Of a DNA stretch of 64,000 nt, positions 24,425 through 59,039 are shown one piece after another. How positions within the stretch are numbered: position 1 is the first letter of the stretch; each line of letters opens with the position of its first letter. The translations under genes were made by a program, and so were the position numbers. The notes under the pieces are model-generated. The model had not been told where the DNA came from. It worked only from the letters and a program-made list of their open reading frames with translations, and searched no databases. This stretch comes from Dysidea avara (lineage: Eukaryota > Porifera > Demospongiae > Dictyoceratida > Dysideidae). Location: positions 30,009,053 to 30,073,052 of the forward strand of contig NC_089274.1 of NCBI RefSeq assembly GCF_963678975.1. The letters run 5' to 3'.

Positions 24425-25416
24425 CAGCGTACACAAGGAAATTTTGACGTAAGAAAAATATAACGAATTCACATTTCAGCAGATTTGATGTGACGAAAAT
24501 CAAGAAATTGTAGACAAAATCTGTACTTTTATTAAAGGAGCTTATAAACATTTGACGAATTTAAATTTGACGAATTAGGTCACATAAACTTAATTATTAA
24601 TTTCTCATCCTCCTGCACTCAAAATACCAGTGCGGGAGGGTGGATTTTTATTTTATTTTTTACTAACTAGATAGCTGAATTAGCTAGCTAAAATGACTCA
24701 GAATGTAGTTTTCTTAGACCGGTCTAGCAAGGTACCAGCCAACTTTAAAAGGTGCTGGATGGCTGAACTAAGCAGTGTTGGGCAAGTTACTTTGTAAAAG
24801 TAACTAGTTACATATTACATATTACTTGCAACTGAACTATTTAGTTACAGTTACATATTACCCATAAAATAAAGTAACTGTAATAATATTACATATTATA
24901 TTACTTTGTGTCCACAGCTTTAAGCTGTCACGTATGAAGCTACCACCTTATCACGTGACATGATTGCGTTGTTGGACAATATGCAAATTTTAGTTATAAG
25001 TAAGAAGCTGGTGAATAAGCTTCATTCAGTAGGCCTCGTTACTTCGTTGTGGCTAGCCGTTACTCAGAGGATAACTAACGAGATTAGTAACTTCGTTACT
25101 TGTAGTAATAATATTACGTAATATTAGACCCGTTACAGTAACTATATTACTTAGGTAACGCGTTACATTTGTAAGTAAAGTAGCTTGCGTTATATTACCT
25201 GTTTTTATAGCGTATTTCGTTATATTACTTTGTTACCACAAAAGTAATAATATTACGTAACGCGTTACTCCCAACACTGGAACTAAGCCACCAGTGGTGC
25301 AAAAAATCCTTGATGAGGTAAGGAAAACAGCGGTGCGAGCGGGGATGAGAAACCAATAATTAAGTTTATGCGGATTCGTCAAAAGAATTATGACGTCAAA
25401 ATTTCCTTGCGCACGG
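24425..25416. mobile_element. TA-flanked TIR MITE (family T), copy 1, carrying a nested hAT MITE
   Basis: The left end CAGCGTACACAAGGAAATTT and the right end AAATTTCCTTGCGCACGG are inverted repeats flanked by TA, as in Tc1/mariner-type elements. Internal 'aaatcaagaaattgtag' and 'cttataaacatttgacgaat' blocks match copy 2 (25650-25855). Without the nested 507-bp hAT element it would be about 0.5 kb. Confidence 0.6.
24773..25279. mobile_element. hAT MITE, CAGTGTTGGG family, copy 1
   Basis: 507 bp with ends CAGTGTTGGG/CCCAACACTG and a perfect 8-bp target duplication GAACTAAG at 24765-24772 and 25280-25287. The interior is dominated by GTTAC/GTAAC words such as GTAACGCGTTAC. No ORF. Copy 2, in the opposite orientation, lies at 53383-53897. 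Confidence 0.92.
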
Positions 25417-25649
25417 TAGGCCAGGTCACTATAAGCGCCTGTTCTAGATATATTCTAATCGATAAGCGCCGTGGGAGCACGCGAAACTCGACGCGAGGCT
25501 AGGGTTCAAGCAGAAATACTGAGAACACCAAGGAGCTCGAGAATACATTCAGAGTGTTTTGCAATAATCTGAAAGTAAGTTGTAGGGAACTGTTAATCGA
25601 GGTGTGTACATCGAAACTTAGGCCATAGATTATATCTATGATTATATTA

Positions 25650-25855
25650 CCGTACGCAAGGAAATTTTTACGTCAAAAAACTTTGACAAATTCAGACTTC
25701 AGCAGATTTGACGAATAAAATGTTGACGAAAATCAAGAAATTGTAGGCAAAACCTGTACTTTTTAAGGGCGCTTATAAACATTTGACGAATTTAAATTTG
25801 ACGAATTAAACCAATTCGTCAAAATTTTTTGACGTAAAAATTTCCTTGCGTACGG
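25650..25855. mobile_element. TA-flanked TIR MITE (family T), copy 2
   Basis: 206 bp. The ends CCGTACGCAAGGAAATTT and AAATTTCCTTGCGTACGG are perfect inverted repeats, flanked by TA on both sides. The interior repeats 'gacgaa(t)' words and matches copy 1. Tc1/mariner-like by target site, non-autonomous. Confidence 0.75.
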
Positions 25856-26221
25856 TATGCTTTAATAGGCCACTCCAAATACCGACACTGCACTGACCGG
25901 ACAGTTTTTGAAGCCAGTATTTCCCTGGCACAACCATAAGAAGCATGCTTAAGCTTATACAGTGGAACTCCTCTAAGACGGACACCATTGGGGAAATGAA
26001 TTATGTCCTTTATATGGAGGTGATCCTAACCCATACCCTAACTCTAATCCTACTAACCCGGTTTCCTAACCTAACCTAATCCAACATGATTGTGTTTTAT
26101 CGTTGATCTGAGGGGACCTTTTTCTAAATTTTAATGCACGAGACTAGACCAAGTGGTGGTCATGGTACCATGTGAACCAGTTTAATGTAAGTGATCATGA
26201 TGTTATTGAGCATGGGTTAGC

Positions 26222-26390
26222 AATGTTGCTAAAAATAAAATTTTCGCGGATTTGCAAACACTTTCAAAATGTATTAGACTATATGGAGGTCTAAATATTT
26301 CGAGGGTAAAGTTTTCGCTGATAACACCCAAAACCACAAAATCAGCGAAAATTTCCCCCCTCGAAATATTTAGGCTATATGGTACTTTTT
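26222..26390. repeat. Short repeat family S, copy 2
   Basis: Near-identical to 22352-22526 from 'gttgctaaaaataaaa' to 'aaatatttaggctatatggt', same orientation. Confidence 0.65.
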
Positions 26391-27610
26391 TGATTGTGGG
26401 TTTTTAATTTTCTGTCTCGTCTTGACCCACTGTAAGAGCTATTTTGTGGCCTTGACCGTTGACTTAGAGTTTGACCACGGTCGCATATCGACCTACAGCA
26501 AGAGCCTGAGTGACACCCCCTTGAAGCTGCTTGATTGTGCTGCTGACACGTGAGTTGACACTGAGCCTGTACAGAATGCAAGAACAACTGGAAAATAATG
26601 GAAGAATACAGAAGTTGGAGCTGACAGTAACCAGATGCAAGCGGTGGACGGGAAGCAGAGTGGAGTGGTCTTGTTTGCCATCCTATGGTTGTATAATGAT
26701 TTGCTCTGTTGAATATTTCCCAAACCTTGGATAAAGTTGCAGCAAGACCAGAAGAGAGGTGGAATCTGCCAGCTGTTTTCTCGGAAGTTTCACCACAATA
26801 CCATACATGGGGGATTGTAATAAAAACCAGCTTGTCAGCTAGCAAGTGATGTTGCAACTGGGTAGCACACATAAAATAACAGTAGCTTTTTTGTCTGCTT
26901 GACGACCAAAATTGGACCCATAATTTTTCATTCATTCCATATTTTAGCTATATATATAACATCAGTATCAAGTGTTCTATGAGGATATTTCGAACAGCTC
27001 TACAGGTTATATAGAGTGCTTATGTTCAATACGGTGATACCAAGCCCATCCACCACAGTTTTGGCCATCAGTTGTTAGCAGTTTACGCGGATTGGCTAAT
27101 TTTATGAGCCCATTGTAATATGATACAGGTACTGTAAATTAAACATCCTAATGGTTTTTTTCTCTATGGCCACTCATAGTGACTCAGACTAGTTTCCCAT
27201 CCTGATGTTTTCAATATTTGGTGCAGGCGGGAGGCTTTATTAGATGTGACTGCTTTATTAAAGTATGTTGATCTTGAGAGGATTTTAAGGTCATGAAACT
27301 GTAAGCTAACCCTAGCTAGGACCATTCATTCTAACAATGCAAAATGGAGCCACAGGAAGTGGTTTTGGAAAAAAATGACATGCAATATGGATGCCCAGGC
27401 GTGAAGCAGGCGGAGAGATGGGAAACTACAGTCCCGTTTGGAGTGGGCCTATACTAGAATGCATAATGGATTGGAAACACAATATATATTTATGGTTATG
27501 GGCTTGATACAGTCATGTAGATTATAGAAATGCAGAAATTCCAGTTGTTTGTAATGCTGATTGCAGGGTTTATGTTATAGTAAGACACTCCAAAGTAGCA
27601 TCTTCAAAGT
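26391..27610. other. No confirmed gene; one unexplained minus-strand open frame
   Basis: A 186-codon open frame at 26935-26375 (minus) has no family similarity that I recognise, odd composition (many H, S, Q and C) and no exon borders of note. The rest is AT-rich with no repeats seen. It may be part of an unrecognised mobile element. Confidence 0.3.
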
Positions 27611-28288
27611 ATCAAACGGTACAGTCGTACCGTTTAAGTAAGGATCCAGGTGAAATTTTTACGTGCCGCCTAAAATTCCGCCTTTAAAAATCATCCTAGA
27701 GACATTTTACGTGACGAAAATCACCTTTGCGGAATAGTACTAGTCCATATCATGAATCACGATAGTGGGTTCATAGTATGGATCGCCCATGTTTTTTGCA
27801 AAAATCCTAATAGAACGCACACCTAAAAACCACCTTGAAAAGCATCCTTCAATCCTAAACAACCCTCTGGTGGTTCTTTGCAATGAGTATAGGTCCACTA
27901 GTAAGTATCAAGTGAAAAGGAAACAGTACATGTATTTCATACAATACTGAAATTTGCCATTTTGTTCATATTATTATTATTATTCATAATATTATTCTTT
28001 CACAGGCATAGCGAAGTTTACAAGGAGAAACCTGGGATAAAAGGTAGTAAAGCTTGCTGAATGGATCATTGTGCGTGTCCATGACCTATTTTTGATTTCG
28101 TTTTCGGATGGAAACAGCCCTAACTGGGCCATTTCTTTTTGCCAAAATGCCATTACGCTCGAGAAGCCATACAGGACCGCACTCAAAGTTACGTTTTTTT
28201 AGTGTTGACGGTGTTACTATGCAGAATGCAAAATTGCACTGTCTTCTTCATAATCCATTACTGGATTAATAAAAGGTACACAAACTAG

Positions 28289-28588
28289 ACGAATAAAAAT
28301 TGGAAATTTTAAAATGGGAATAGGGATCGCTGAAAAAAGCCACAAAACAAGAAGGGATTGCTGGGGTGGTAATACAAACCACAAATCCCTATTTTGACTC
28401 TTTGTTGGTCGTAATGTATACCACAAATCCCCATTTTGACTCACTTCAAAATGACAGAGCATGTAACTAAAGATTTATGACAGAGAGTCAAAATAGGGAT
28501 TTCTGGTTTGCATTACCACCCCAGCGATCCCTTCTTGTTTTGTGGCTTTTTCAGTGATCCCTATTCCCATTTTAAAATTTCCAATTTT
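28289..28588. mobile_element. Foldback MITE with ~75-bp arms
   Basis: 'aattggaaattttaaaatgg' plus 'gaatagggatcgctg', 'gccacaaaacaagaaggga' and 'ctggggtggtaat' are found again in inverse orientation at 28510-28588. Inner near-copies of 'caaatccctattttgactc' add a second symmetry. A half copy of the outer arm occurs at about 56795-56830. Confidence 0.75.
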
Positions 28589-28762
28589 TAATTCATCTTA
28601 ATATATACAACAGCATACAGCAAAACACTTGCAGGTAGCCGTATAAATTTTTTTTTAAATCACCATAACTCGAATTTTAGCCTCACTGCCTCACTGCCGG
28701 ACGGCTAGAGGCCAAACGAAGCAGCGCATAGTCACCATTTTACATCACAATAATAAACTCAC

Positions 28763-28855
28763 CAGTGGGATGTGCCTTTTGGGGTTCCGATGAGTGTAGG
28801 TCCTCGGCGCCTTGTCTTTTCTTTTATCTTCAATCAGGCTGCTTGTCTTCTTCAT
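28763..28855 (-). CDS. Exon-like ORF of repeat family R1 (copy 2)
   Basis: ATG at 28855, 31 codons to a CTG|GTGAGT donor: starts 'MKKTSSLIEDKRKDKAP' and ends 'NPKRHIPL'. It is the same reading frame as 44747-44842 with a few amino-acid changes and one codon deleted, and no stop. It is lysine-rich and unlike any domain that I know. It could be the first coding exon of an autonomous relative. Confidence 0.4.
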
Positions 28856-29652
28856 CCACCGAAACCATATTGAGGTGTTAATTTTCTGTATCAGTGTTTT
28901 CTTTCAGCAACATATTTAGATGCCACAGAATTATTTCAGAACTGGATTTCAGAAGTGGCGCTACTATGAGAGGTACACTTGCTAGATATGGTACACTTGC
29001 TAGATATGGTACACTTGCTAGATATCTGCAACTTCACAATTGGGATCCGGTTCGTGATAGGTTTGTGACCACGCCCACAAAATAAATATATAGGTGAACT
29101 AATAGCAAAGAGTACTTAGACCCAACCTCTTAACAATCTAGCTAGCTATGTACTTAACAATAAACAAGATCGCCTCAGGTCTAGCTAGCTGCACACCCCT
29201 TGGCTGATTCAAGATATAGAGTCTAATACAACAGTCACTCTAATACAACAGTCATGTATGATAAAATTACATGGTTATGGTAGACATACACTGTAGTTAT
29301 TTTTATAAGAAAAAGAAGCAAGCACAATATAAAATTAGTATTACTGTTCTAAAGGAGACAGGTACCCCCCAGCAACAGCAAGGTCAACGGCTGCATGGAG
29401 GCACACAGGCGCGCTTGGATCTAGAACGTGGTCCCCTGATACGCATCACTGAACAGTGCAGCAAGGAGAACTCCAAACTACAGCCCATAGCCACAGTATG
29501 GGGAACTCCACTTCTCACTGAGCAAATGGGCAAGGTGTTTATAAGTGATAGTAGCTATCTGCCTTTACCATACCTACAGATGTGGAAAATACAAGTGGAC
29601 TTATACAAGTTACATTGTAGCTAGCTGTGCCACAACAAAAAAAACTAAACAA

Positions 29653-29905
29653 ACTAGTATTTAAAAAATTGTTAATTTAAAAATGAAGTAGGGATCTATG
29701 CAAAAAAGTAGTGAAACAAGAGATGAATGATGGTGTTACAGCATAGCTCAGTGGGAAGTCCCTACTTTGGCATTGAACAAAGTAATAATAGCTAATGTGC
29801 CAAAGTAGGGACTTTCCCACTGAGCTATGCTGTAACACCATCATTCATCTCTTGTTTCACTACTTTTTTTTGCATAGATACCTACTTTATTAACAATTTT
29901 TAAAA
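29653..29905. mobile_element. Foldback element F, copy 2
   Basis: A near-perfect hairpin of about 250 bp. The arms run 'actagtatttaaaaaattgt', 'aaatgaagtagggatctatg', 'agtgaaacaagagatgaatg', 'cagcatagctcagtgggaag' and 'ccctactttggca', then their inverse, with a loop near 29790. The right outer end is replaced by the start of the inverted-repeat arm at 29906. The left end abuts family R1 exactly as in the 43.7-45.1 kb copy. Confidence 0.8.
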
Positions 29906-30694
29906 TATAAACATCTGAAGAGAAGGTGTTAGAATGATGCAATGAAAACCGAGGCGGATGTTTTAGAAAATGGTCTGCCAGCAGTGAAAAGGACATCGTA
30001 GCTATGCTTTGTGCCATTGCTAGTAACGGTGTCACGCACAAGGCTGCATGGGAAGGCTAACGTACTTTCCTCTCAAGGCTTAGTTGCTGAAACAGCACTT
30101 TTATTGGTGATACACACTGCTATCAACAAGAATTGCATCAGTTTGAGTAAGAGAAATCTGTGAAATTAGTGACAGTAGCTACTGTAAGGTTGTATCGTGA
30201 TTGGTGTAGCTACCAGACACTTGACTAGATGTCGGAGTATCCTTGCAACTAGCCTCATGTAAACGAAATGAAAGTGGAGAAAGACAGCTAGCAAAATTAC
30301 TGTATAATGGTGCTGGCTTGTCATGTTGCGGGGCAACTCAGCGCATTTTCTAGGAAAGTAAGACACCAATACCTGCCTTGGAACTCCACAGTGCATTTTC
30401 TAGGAAAGTAAGACACTAATACCTGCCTTGGAACTCCAGTTAACCCTCCAGCACTGGAAAAGGGTGGTGAAGAACATGCTGGTTTGGTTGTGCTATTGTT
30501 TTGTTGACAATATTTCAGCGGTTAACAATAAATTCTTGGTGTGGATTGAGGTGTGGTTAACTAATTAATTGATGTGGTTAGCCGCGAGTCTCTTAGTACT
30601 AAGAGTCTTGTGGAGGAGCCTCTATGTGAATAAGAAACTTCCATTTTAATTAAACTTCAAAGCATTGCTAACATACCATTTTCTAAGAATCGTT
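29906..30694. repeat. Long inverted repeat, left arm
   Basis: About 790 bp that recur in inverse orientation at 32803-33612 with moderate divergence. Shared blocks include 'ggtgttagaatga.gcaatg', 'gctgcatgggaaggct', 'caagaa(tt/ct)gcatcagtttgagtaag', 'gtagctaccaga', 'tctaggaaagtaagaca' and 'acataccattttcta'. No coding sequence recognised. An internal tandem repeat of 'gcgcattttctaggaaagta' lies at 30340-30425. Confidence 0.8.
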
Positions 30695-31348
30695 AACTTA
30701 TTGATTCAGATATTTATTGATTTGTGAATTGGATTGAACTTATCAGGGACCCTATCAAGTTTGTCTGAGACTAATGCCAAAGCGAAGCCTATTACTGAAC
30801 CTGATAGCGACATGATTGATATGATCACGTACCCCACACTAATTTTTTAAACACAAACTCACCTTCAGCTGTGTGAAACAACTAACCATCAGTCAAGCCC
30901 GTAGCCATAAAATAAATTGTGTTTCTGATTCATGATGTTTGTGCTTCCAATCCATTATGTACGTATCTATGGTCGCATTGTTCAACAATATGGCTGACAA
31001 AAATGGTTGTTAAGGAGATGAAAAAGCCATGTATATCTATGCAGCTAGTGAATGAATGCTTGAGTACATGCATTTAAATTGTTTTGACTTTAGAGAAGGT
31101 TGGTCTTGCTCCTCATGATAATTATAATAATCTCAAAAGATTCTGAAACTAATTCAACATTGATACTTCAGACCTATGCCAAGGCCTGATTTTGTATGTG
31201 CTTTGCAAACCTCTACACAAGCCTCCGAACACTAGTCTCGACACATAACCAGACCACTTTTTTTTTCTTTTGTGTGGGGGTACTGAGGAAAAAAGGATCT
31301 GGTATATTGTCACAGCCTTAAACTTAGACCTGTCAAAATGCATCACTC

Positions 31349-31367
31349 ACTCACTCACTCACACACG

Positions 31368-31407
<40 letters not shown>

Positions 31408-31461
31408 ACACACACACCACACACACACACACCACACACACCACACACACACACACACACC
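31349..31461. repeat. (CA)n / (CACACAC)n microsatellite
   Basis: CACT repeats grading into CA with interspersed CACACACAC-C units, about 110 bases, just upstream of the first recognised EXOSC4 exon. Confidence 0.95.
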
Positions 31462-31734
31462 TTGTTGTTGTTTTCCGTGTATGTATTCACGATGTTTTCT
31501 TACTATGTTAGGGAAGGTGATATGTTATGGATTATCTTTCAGCTGAAGGTAATTTATATTAATTGTATGAAGAGTTTGTGGTACGAGCTCTCTTGAGCAT
31601 GTAGTGTGTCATTGTGTATGTATATGTGCTAGCTTACACAGCAACAATTATGTATTTTAAAATTGTTGTTACATGCAGTATATTCAAATACCTCAGACCA
31701 GAAAAATACATTTAACTTGCTAATGTCTTTGTAG

Positions 31735-55144
<23,410 letters not shown>

Positions 55145-55617
55145 CTGTCTCACTATATCTTATGTGCATACTGTACAGACATACTGATTGTATAAACGAT
55201 TTCTTAAGTATTCACTGAAAAATATAATGTTAGATTCTTTATTTCATGAACCATGAATCAGTACTGGATCACAGCTGTGATCCCAGCATATAACATCATC
55301 TCTTGGCTACCTCTTGGAAATGGAGAAATAAAACCAGAGTTGCTGTAGTGTGAAATGGTATGATTAGCACACCATTTTCATGCAACGGTACGAATTGGTG
55401 AGGATTGTCAAGTGTTACTACCATTAAAGTTACATGAGGGTAACAGCATACTTTCAGTACTTTTGATACATGTACTAGATAATAGTAGTTGATAGCCTCA
55501 TTGAAATATGTATATAGTTCATATTCCCTTTTCTGGGTATACCACTTTAAGCATGAGGTGTACTAACCCTGTGCAAGTGTTAATTGGTTGAAGGGTTGTG
55601 TAGAACGAGAAAGGTTG

Positions 55618-55993
55618 ATGGCTTGTTTTGCTCTACTATTCATTGTTATCCTTACTACAGTCAGTAAGGTAACAACACTTCACTGTTCTGATCAACAACT
55701 ACCAGCTAGTGGTGATGATGACCTCCAACAAGTCACTACCCTATAATATTGCCTGGTTGATAACTGTACCATCATGATGATTGATACTGGAGAGACTGTC
55801 TATACTACTGATAGTCTGACTGTTACTACTCCTACAGATGCCACACGTGATTGTTAAACCAGAAGACAAGCTACCTTGTTTCACACCTACTACTTCAGAT
55901 CATGGTATCAACAGTAAATTCATAGGATCAATGGTGTTAGCTACACTGATAATGATAGTGAGTGGATGCAATGCAGTTGTTCATCTGGTATAA
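55618..55993 (+). pseudogene. Remnant of a secreted/membrane protein gene
   Basis: ATG at 55618 opens a signal-peptide-like start 'MACFALLFIVILTTVSKV', then 'TLHCSDQQLPASGDDDLQQV', a TAA, and 'YCLVDNCTIMMIDTGETVYT' with 'TDSLTVTTPTDATRD' in the same frame. A one-base shift continues 'VIVKPEDKLPCFTPTTSDHG' and a transmembrane-like 'IGSMVLATLIMIVSG', ending in TAA at 55993. A signal peptide, a cysteine-containing ectodomain and the start of a membrane segment suggest the 5' part of a receptor-like gene. One stop and one frameshift, and no downstream exons seen. Family unknown. Confidence 0.5.
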
Positions 55994-55999
55994 TGCTGT

Positions 56000-57640
56000 A
56001 CAGGTCTTCTGTAATCATATATAAAAGACACTAGTTATTCTTATCTGGTGATACCAGAGTCTGTGAAGCATTCACATCACATGTACAGTATAAACATGTA
56101 GTTTTGTCATACAGAACTGAATATTATTTTATTCAGTGTGATTGCTCTGTCATACAAGATGATTCCAAGTCTACAATGATTATAACAATATATTATTAAT
56201 GTTATGGAATGTGTTCATGTGTCCTATTTATATTTAATGGCTTGAAATAATCTCAAATCAGGATTTCTGATCCATCAAAAATATCTTTGGGAAATGAATT
56301 CCATTATGTAGGGGAAAAGTAATCAGTTTTAGCAAAACAGCTTGGGATATTATAGGTCGAGTGCACTGTTATCTGGTGATTGGATGGTAAAGTATGATTT
56401 GAGCTGTATAGAGTTTGGTATTCCATCAGTGCAAGAGGCTTGTACTCATCAGTTTTCAATTTGACCTGTCATTTCATAATACCACACCTACTTCAAATTA
56501 GCAGTATAACAGTTTACAAGTCCTGTTTATAGGTTAGGCAACTCAAAGGCTGCTACACAAGTAGCTGTCAGACCTACAGTGCTGGACACTAGAATAACAA
56601 TACAATACTATGGAAGAACTGTGTGACAAGGTTAGGTCAAACACATACTGAGTGGTCAAGTTATAGTTGGTTATATCGTAGTCATAAATTAATTGGATGT
56701 GTGTGAAAGCCTGTTTTGTCAAACTTTAAGTCACCTAGCTATTTAATAATTAGCATATTGTGTATGTTTTCATGCACTTTTTTAGCAGAGCTTTTTAGCG
56801 ATCCCTATTTCTAAATTTTAAACTTTTTTGGGTAACACGTCACCGAGCTAAGAGTTCTTAATCAGTATTTGCTATGTGGCTCTTCAAAGGAACTTGCTTA
56901 TAATAAAGACTTAAAGCTGTCTGTGGATCAAGTCACCTAGTGTAGGATTTTTGTCTGCATTAAATCTGCTTCAAAGGCTTCTAGCAAGTCCCTAGTGGGA
57001 TAGTAATCAACATACACGTATGTGACTGGGTTTGCAAAAAGGGGTCTTCCACACACATCCAATTTACGAACTTGACAATCCATAACATCAGATTGGAAAA
57101 AGCTAATGACTTGAAATTTGGACAGCAGTAAGTACCAACATAGCTTGATGGATGGAGAAAATTTCAGCTTTATACATGTTACTTAAATACTAAGTTATGG
57201 TCTTCCATAGAAGTGGAAGACCCCTTATCCGGTCTCACATTAAGCAAATACAAGACTCCATACTCAATTGCCATGGAAACTCACAGTGGCAAACTGAATC
57301 TAGACATGCTAGCAGTTATACCTAGGCTGCACAGCATTGGCCACACAGCTATAGTCACACTTCCACTGAGACCATAGTCCGTCACCATACATACTATAGC
57401 ATATTTATGCTGAGAGCTGACACCCCACCTGATGACGCTGTTAAAAGTAAGAAGAAACAGTGTGTGCAGAATAGCTATAACACAATGGCATGTCAAGAAT
57501 GCTTTGATATTTGCAAAGTATGCAGGGTTTTTTTCTAGTAAGACACCTGTAAACAGGTGGAACCTAGTAAGACACCTAGCCACAAATTTCAACTAACAAA
57601 TTGCATACTTTGTGGGTTCATAACAAAATTCCAGTCACCA
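56000..57640. other. No gene recognised
   Basis: AT-rich. It holds a SINE-tail-like 'gctgtcagacctacagtgct' stretch (about 56565) and a half copy of the foldback arm 'tttagcgatccctatttcta' (about 56796). A 103-codon minus-strand open frame (57592-57281) has no similarity that I recognise. Confidence 0.4.
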
Positions 57641-57655
57641 CAGGCCATTGTCTAA

Positions 57656-57806
57656 ATTACTAAGACATGCATTGCTAGGATTCTTCAGTGGATAAACACC
57701 CCTCAGGAATGATGTAATAATCACCTCAGCTCCACCTAGGTGATTATTACATCATTCCTTCAGGTTGTTTATTCACTGAAGACTCCTAGCAATGCATGTC
57801 TTACCT
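57656..57806. mobile_element. Foldback MITE with ~65-bp arms
   Basis: 'aagacatgcattgctaggat' and 'gatgtaataatcacct' at 57662-57735 face their inverse at 57738-57805, almost without loop ('cagctcca'). Confidence 0.8.
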
Positions 57807-58196
57807 ATACTTGTCAAGCAAAACACTAACCTGTGTCCGCAAATCTCCTATCCCCATTGGAAACGGAAGGCTCTAAACTTCAGATCTTGATGCTCTACAA
57901 TATTAATAATTAATATCTACATTATTTTTCCACAACTGATTTCTTCCATAATTTTTACAAAAATTTTGGTGATTGACTGTTCTATCAGAGTATTGAAAAT
58001 TACACAGTGTACTCTCTCTGGATCTTCCCTTCAGGATTGAATGTACATATAGCAAGTTTTAATTCTATAAATTGTTGCATTGCATATACCAGAGGTACCT
58101 ACTTTGGTGCTGTCAAACTCCTGCTGTAGGAATTCATTAAAATCTTTATCATTATTCTCAAGTTATACATACATGCATGATGCATACTACGCATAT

Positions 58197-58698
58197 TTAA
58201 GGTTCTGAAAATACAGTTATCCTGTTAGTAACGGGAGTGCTTTTCAGTATTTCAGTAATTCTTCCATCGTACAAGCCAAAAATTCCACCTGTGTTTAGTA
58301 AATAGTGCAATTACAGAAACAAACACTAAGGACATTATACCTGTGTGTATGTGAAGTATTCTCTTCCCTTTAAATCTTGTTGGGTTCTTTTTGAGCTCCC
58401 CAAGTAGCCCCTGTACTCCCTTTAAAGTATATGTGGGATCAAGCACAATGCCAGTAGAAGATGCTATTTCTATTAGCTGCCCTGAGCACACATTTATCAG
58501 TGAAAAATTTAAAGACTGTAAAATACCATACTTAAGTCTTTATCAGTAGTAAGGCCATATCCTTGTCCTTTGTACCCATCCACAACATCCAATATGTCAG
58601 TTGACTTCACCTTGTCTCCCATTCCAATTGCTTCCAAAGTATCACCAACATGATCATAGAAGTAGTTAGCATTATCACAAACAGCCACTGCATGTATT
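58197..58698 (-). CDS. D-cysteine desulfhydrase / ACC deaminase-like PLP enzyme, C-terminal three exons
   Basis: Minus-strand exons 58698-58532, 58481-58341 and 58288-58197 (stop TAA), with very short introns of 50 and 52 bases. The joined protein reads 'IHAVAVCDNANYFYDHVGDT', 'GYKGQGYGLTTDKDL', 'RQLIEIASSTGIVLDPTYTL', 'KGVQGLLGEL', 'GKRILHIHTGGIFGLYDGR'. 'LDP.YT.KG..GL' and 'HTGG..GL' are hallmarks of the D-cysteine desulfhydrase/ACC deaminase branch of fold-type II PLP enzymes, which release pyruvate and ammonia (plus sulfide) from D-cysteine or ACC. The upstream half with the PLP lysine and glycine loop was not found in the next 2 kb, so that part lies behind a long intron or is lost. The frame is clean, and the enzyme family is common in bacteria and patchy in animals. 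Confidence 0.75.
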
Positions 58699-58766
58699 CT
58701 GAAGAAGAGAAATGCTAAAACATAAGAGGGAGTTTCCAACAGATAAAATTTACACACACTCATATA

Positions 58767-59019
58767 ACAAGAACAAGGGGAATTTGATTAGGGATCATAG
58801 TAGGGAAACAAGGGAGGTTGTCTACACTGGAAGACATAGGATATTTAATCCCTACTTCAGTCCATATACCCATACCTGACATAGGTATTAAATGTCCACT
58901 AGTATACTGTATGTATATCTTTGGGTGTAGGCGACCTCCCTTTGTTTCACTACTTGTTATTTCTATGACCCCCTAATCAAATTTAAAATTCCAAAATTTC
59001 CTTATTCTTGTTGGTTTAC
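58767..59019. mobile_element. Foldback MITE with TAGGGATCATAG arms
   Basis: Left 'aacaaggggaatttgattag' + 'ggatcatag' + 'gaaacaagggaggt' against right 'acctccctttgtttcactac' + 'ctatgaccccctaatcaaat'. The same right end occurs at about 6375-6425. It shares the GGGATC...AGTGAAACAA plan of foldback F. Confidence 0.65.
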
Positions 59020-59039
59020 TTACTACTATAAACATATAG

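Larger units (their letters stand above)
27612..29652 (-). repeat. Composite repeat family R1, copy with internal insertions
   Basis: The end block 'accgtttaagtaaggat..' at 27627 and the following 130 bases match the 45010-45140 end of the other full copy in inverse orientation. Homology breaks at about 27757 and resumes at about 28600, so about 0.85 kb (including foldback 28289-28588) was inserted. The remainder, to 29652, matches 43983-44990. On the minus strand it keeps an intact ATG exon with donor (28855-28763). 29221-29254 carries two copies of the dispersed motif. Confidence 0.65.

Noticed and set aside
26375..26935. 186-codon minus-strand ORF as a gene
   Set aside because: No recognisable domain, low-complexity His/Ser/Gln/Cys composition and competing open frames; kept only as an unexplained stretch.
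29700..29860. tRNA gene at the 'TAGCTCAGTGG' words
   Set aside because: No cloverleaf, no B box and the word lies in a near-perfect hairpin; treated as part of foldback F.
57281..57592. 103-codon minus-strand ORF
   Set aside because: No family similarity, no conserved start or exon structure; likely chance.
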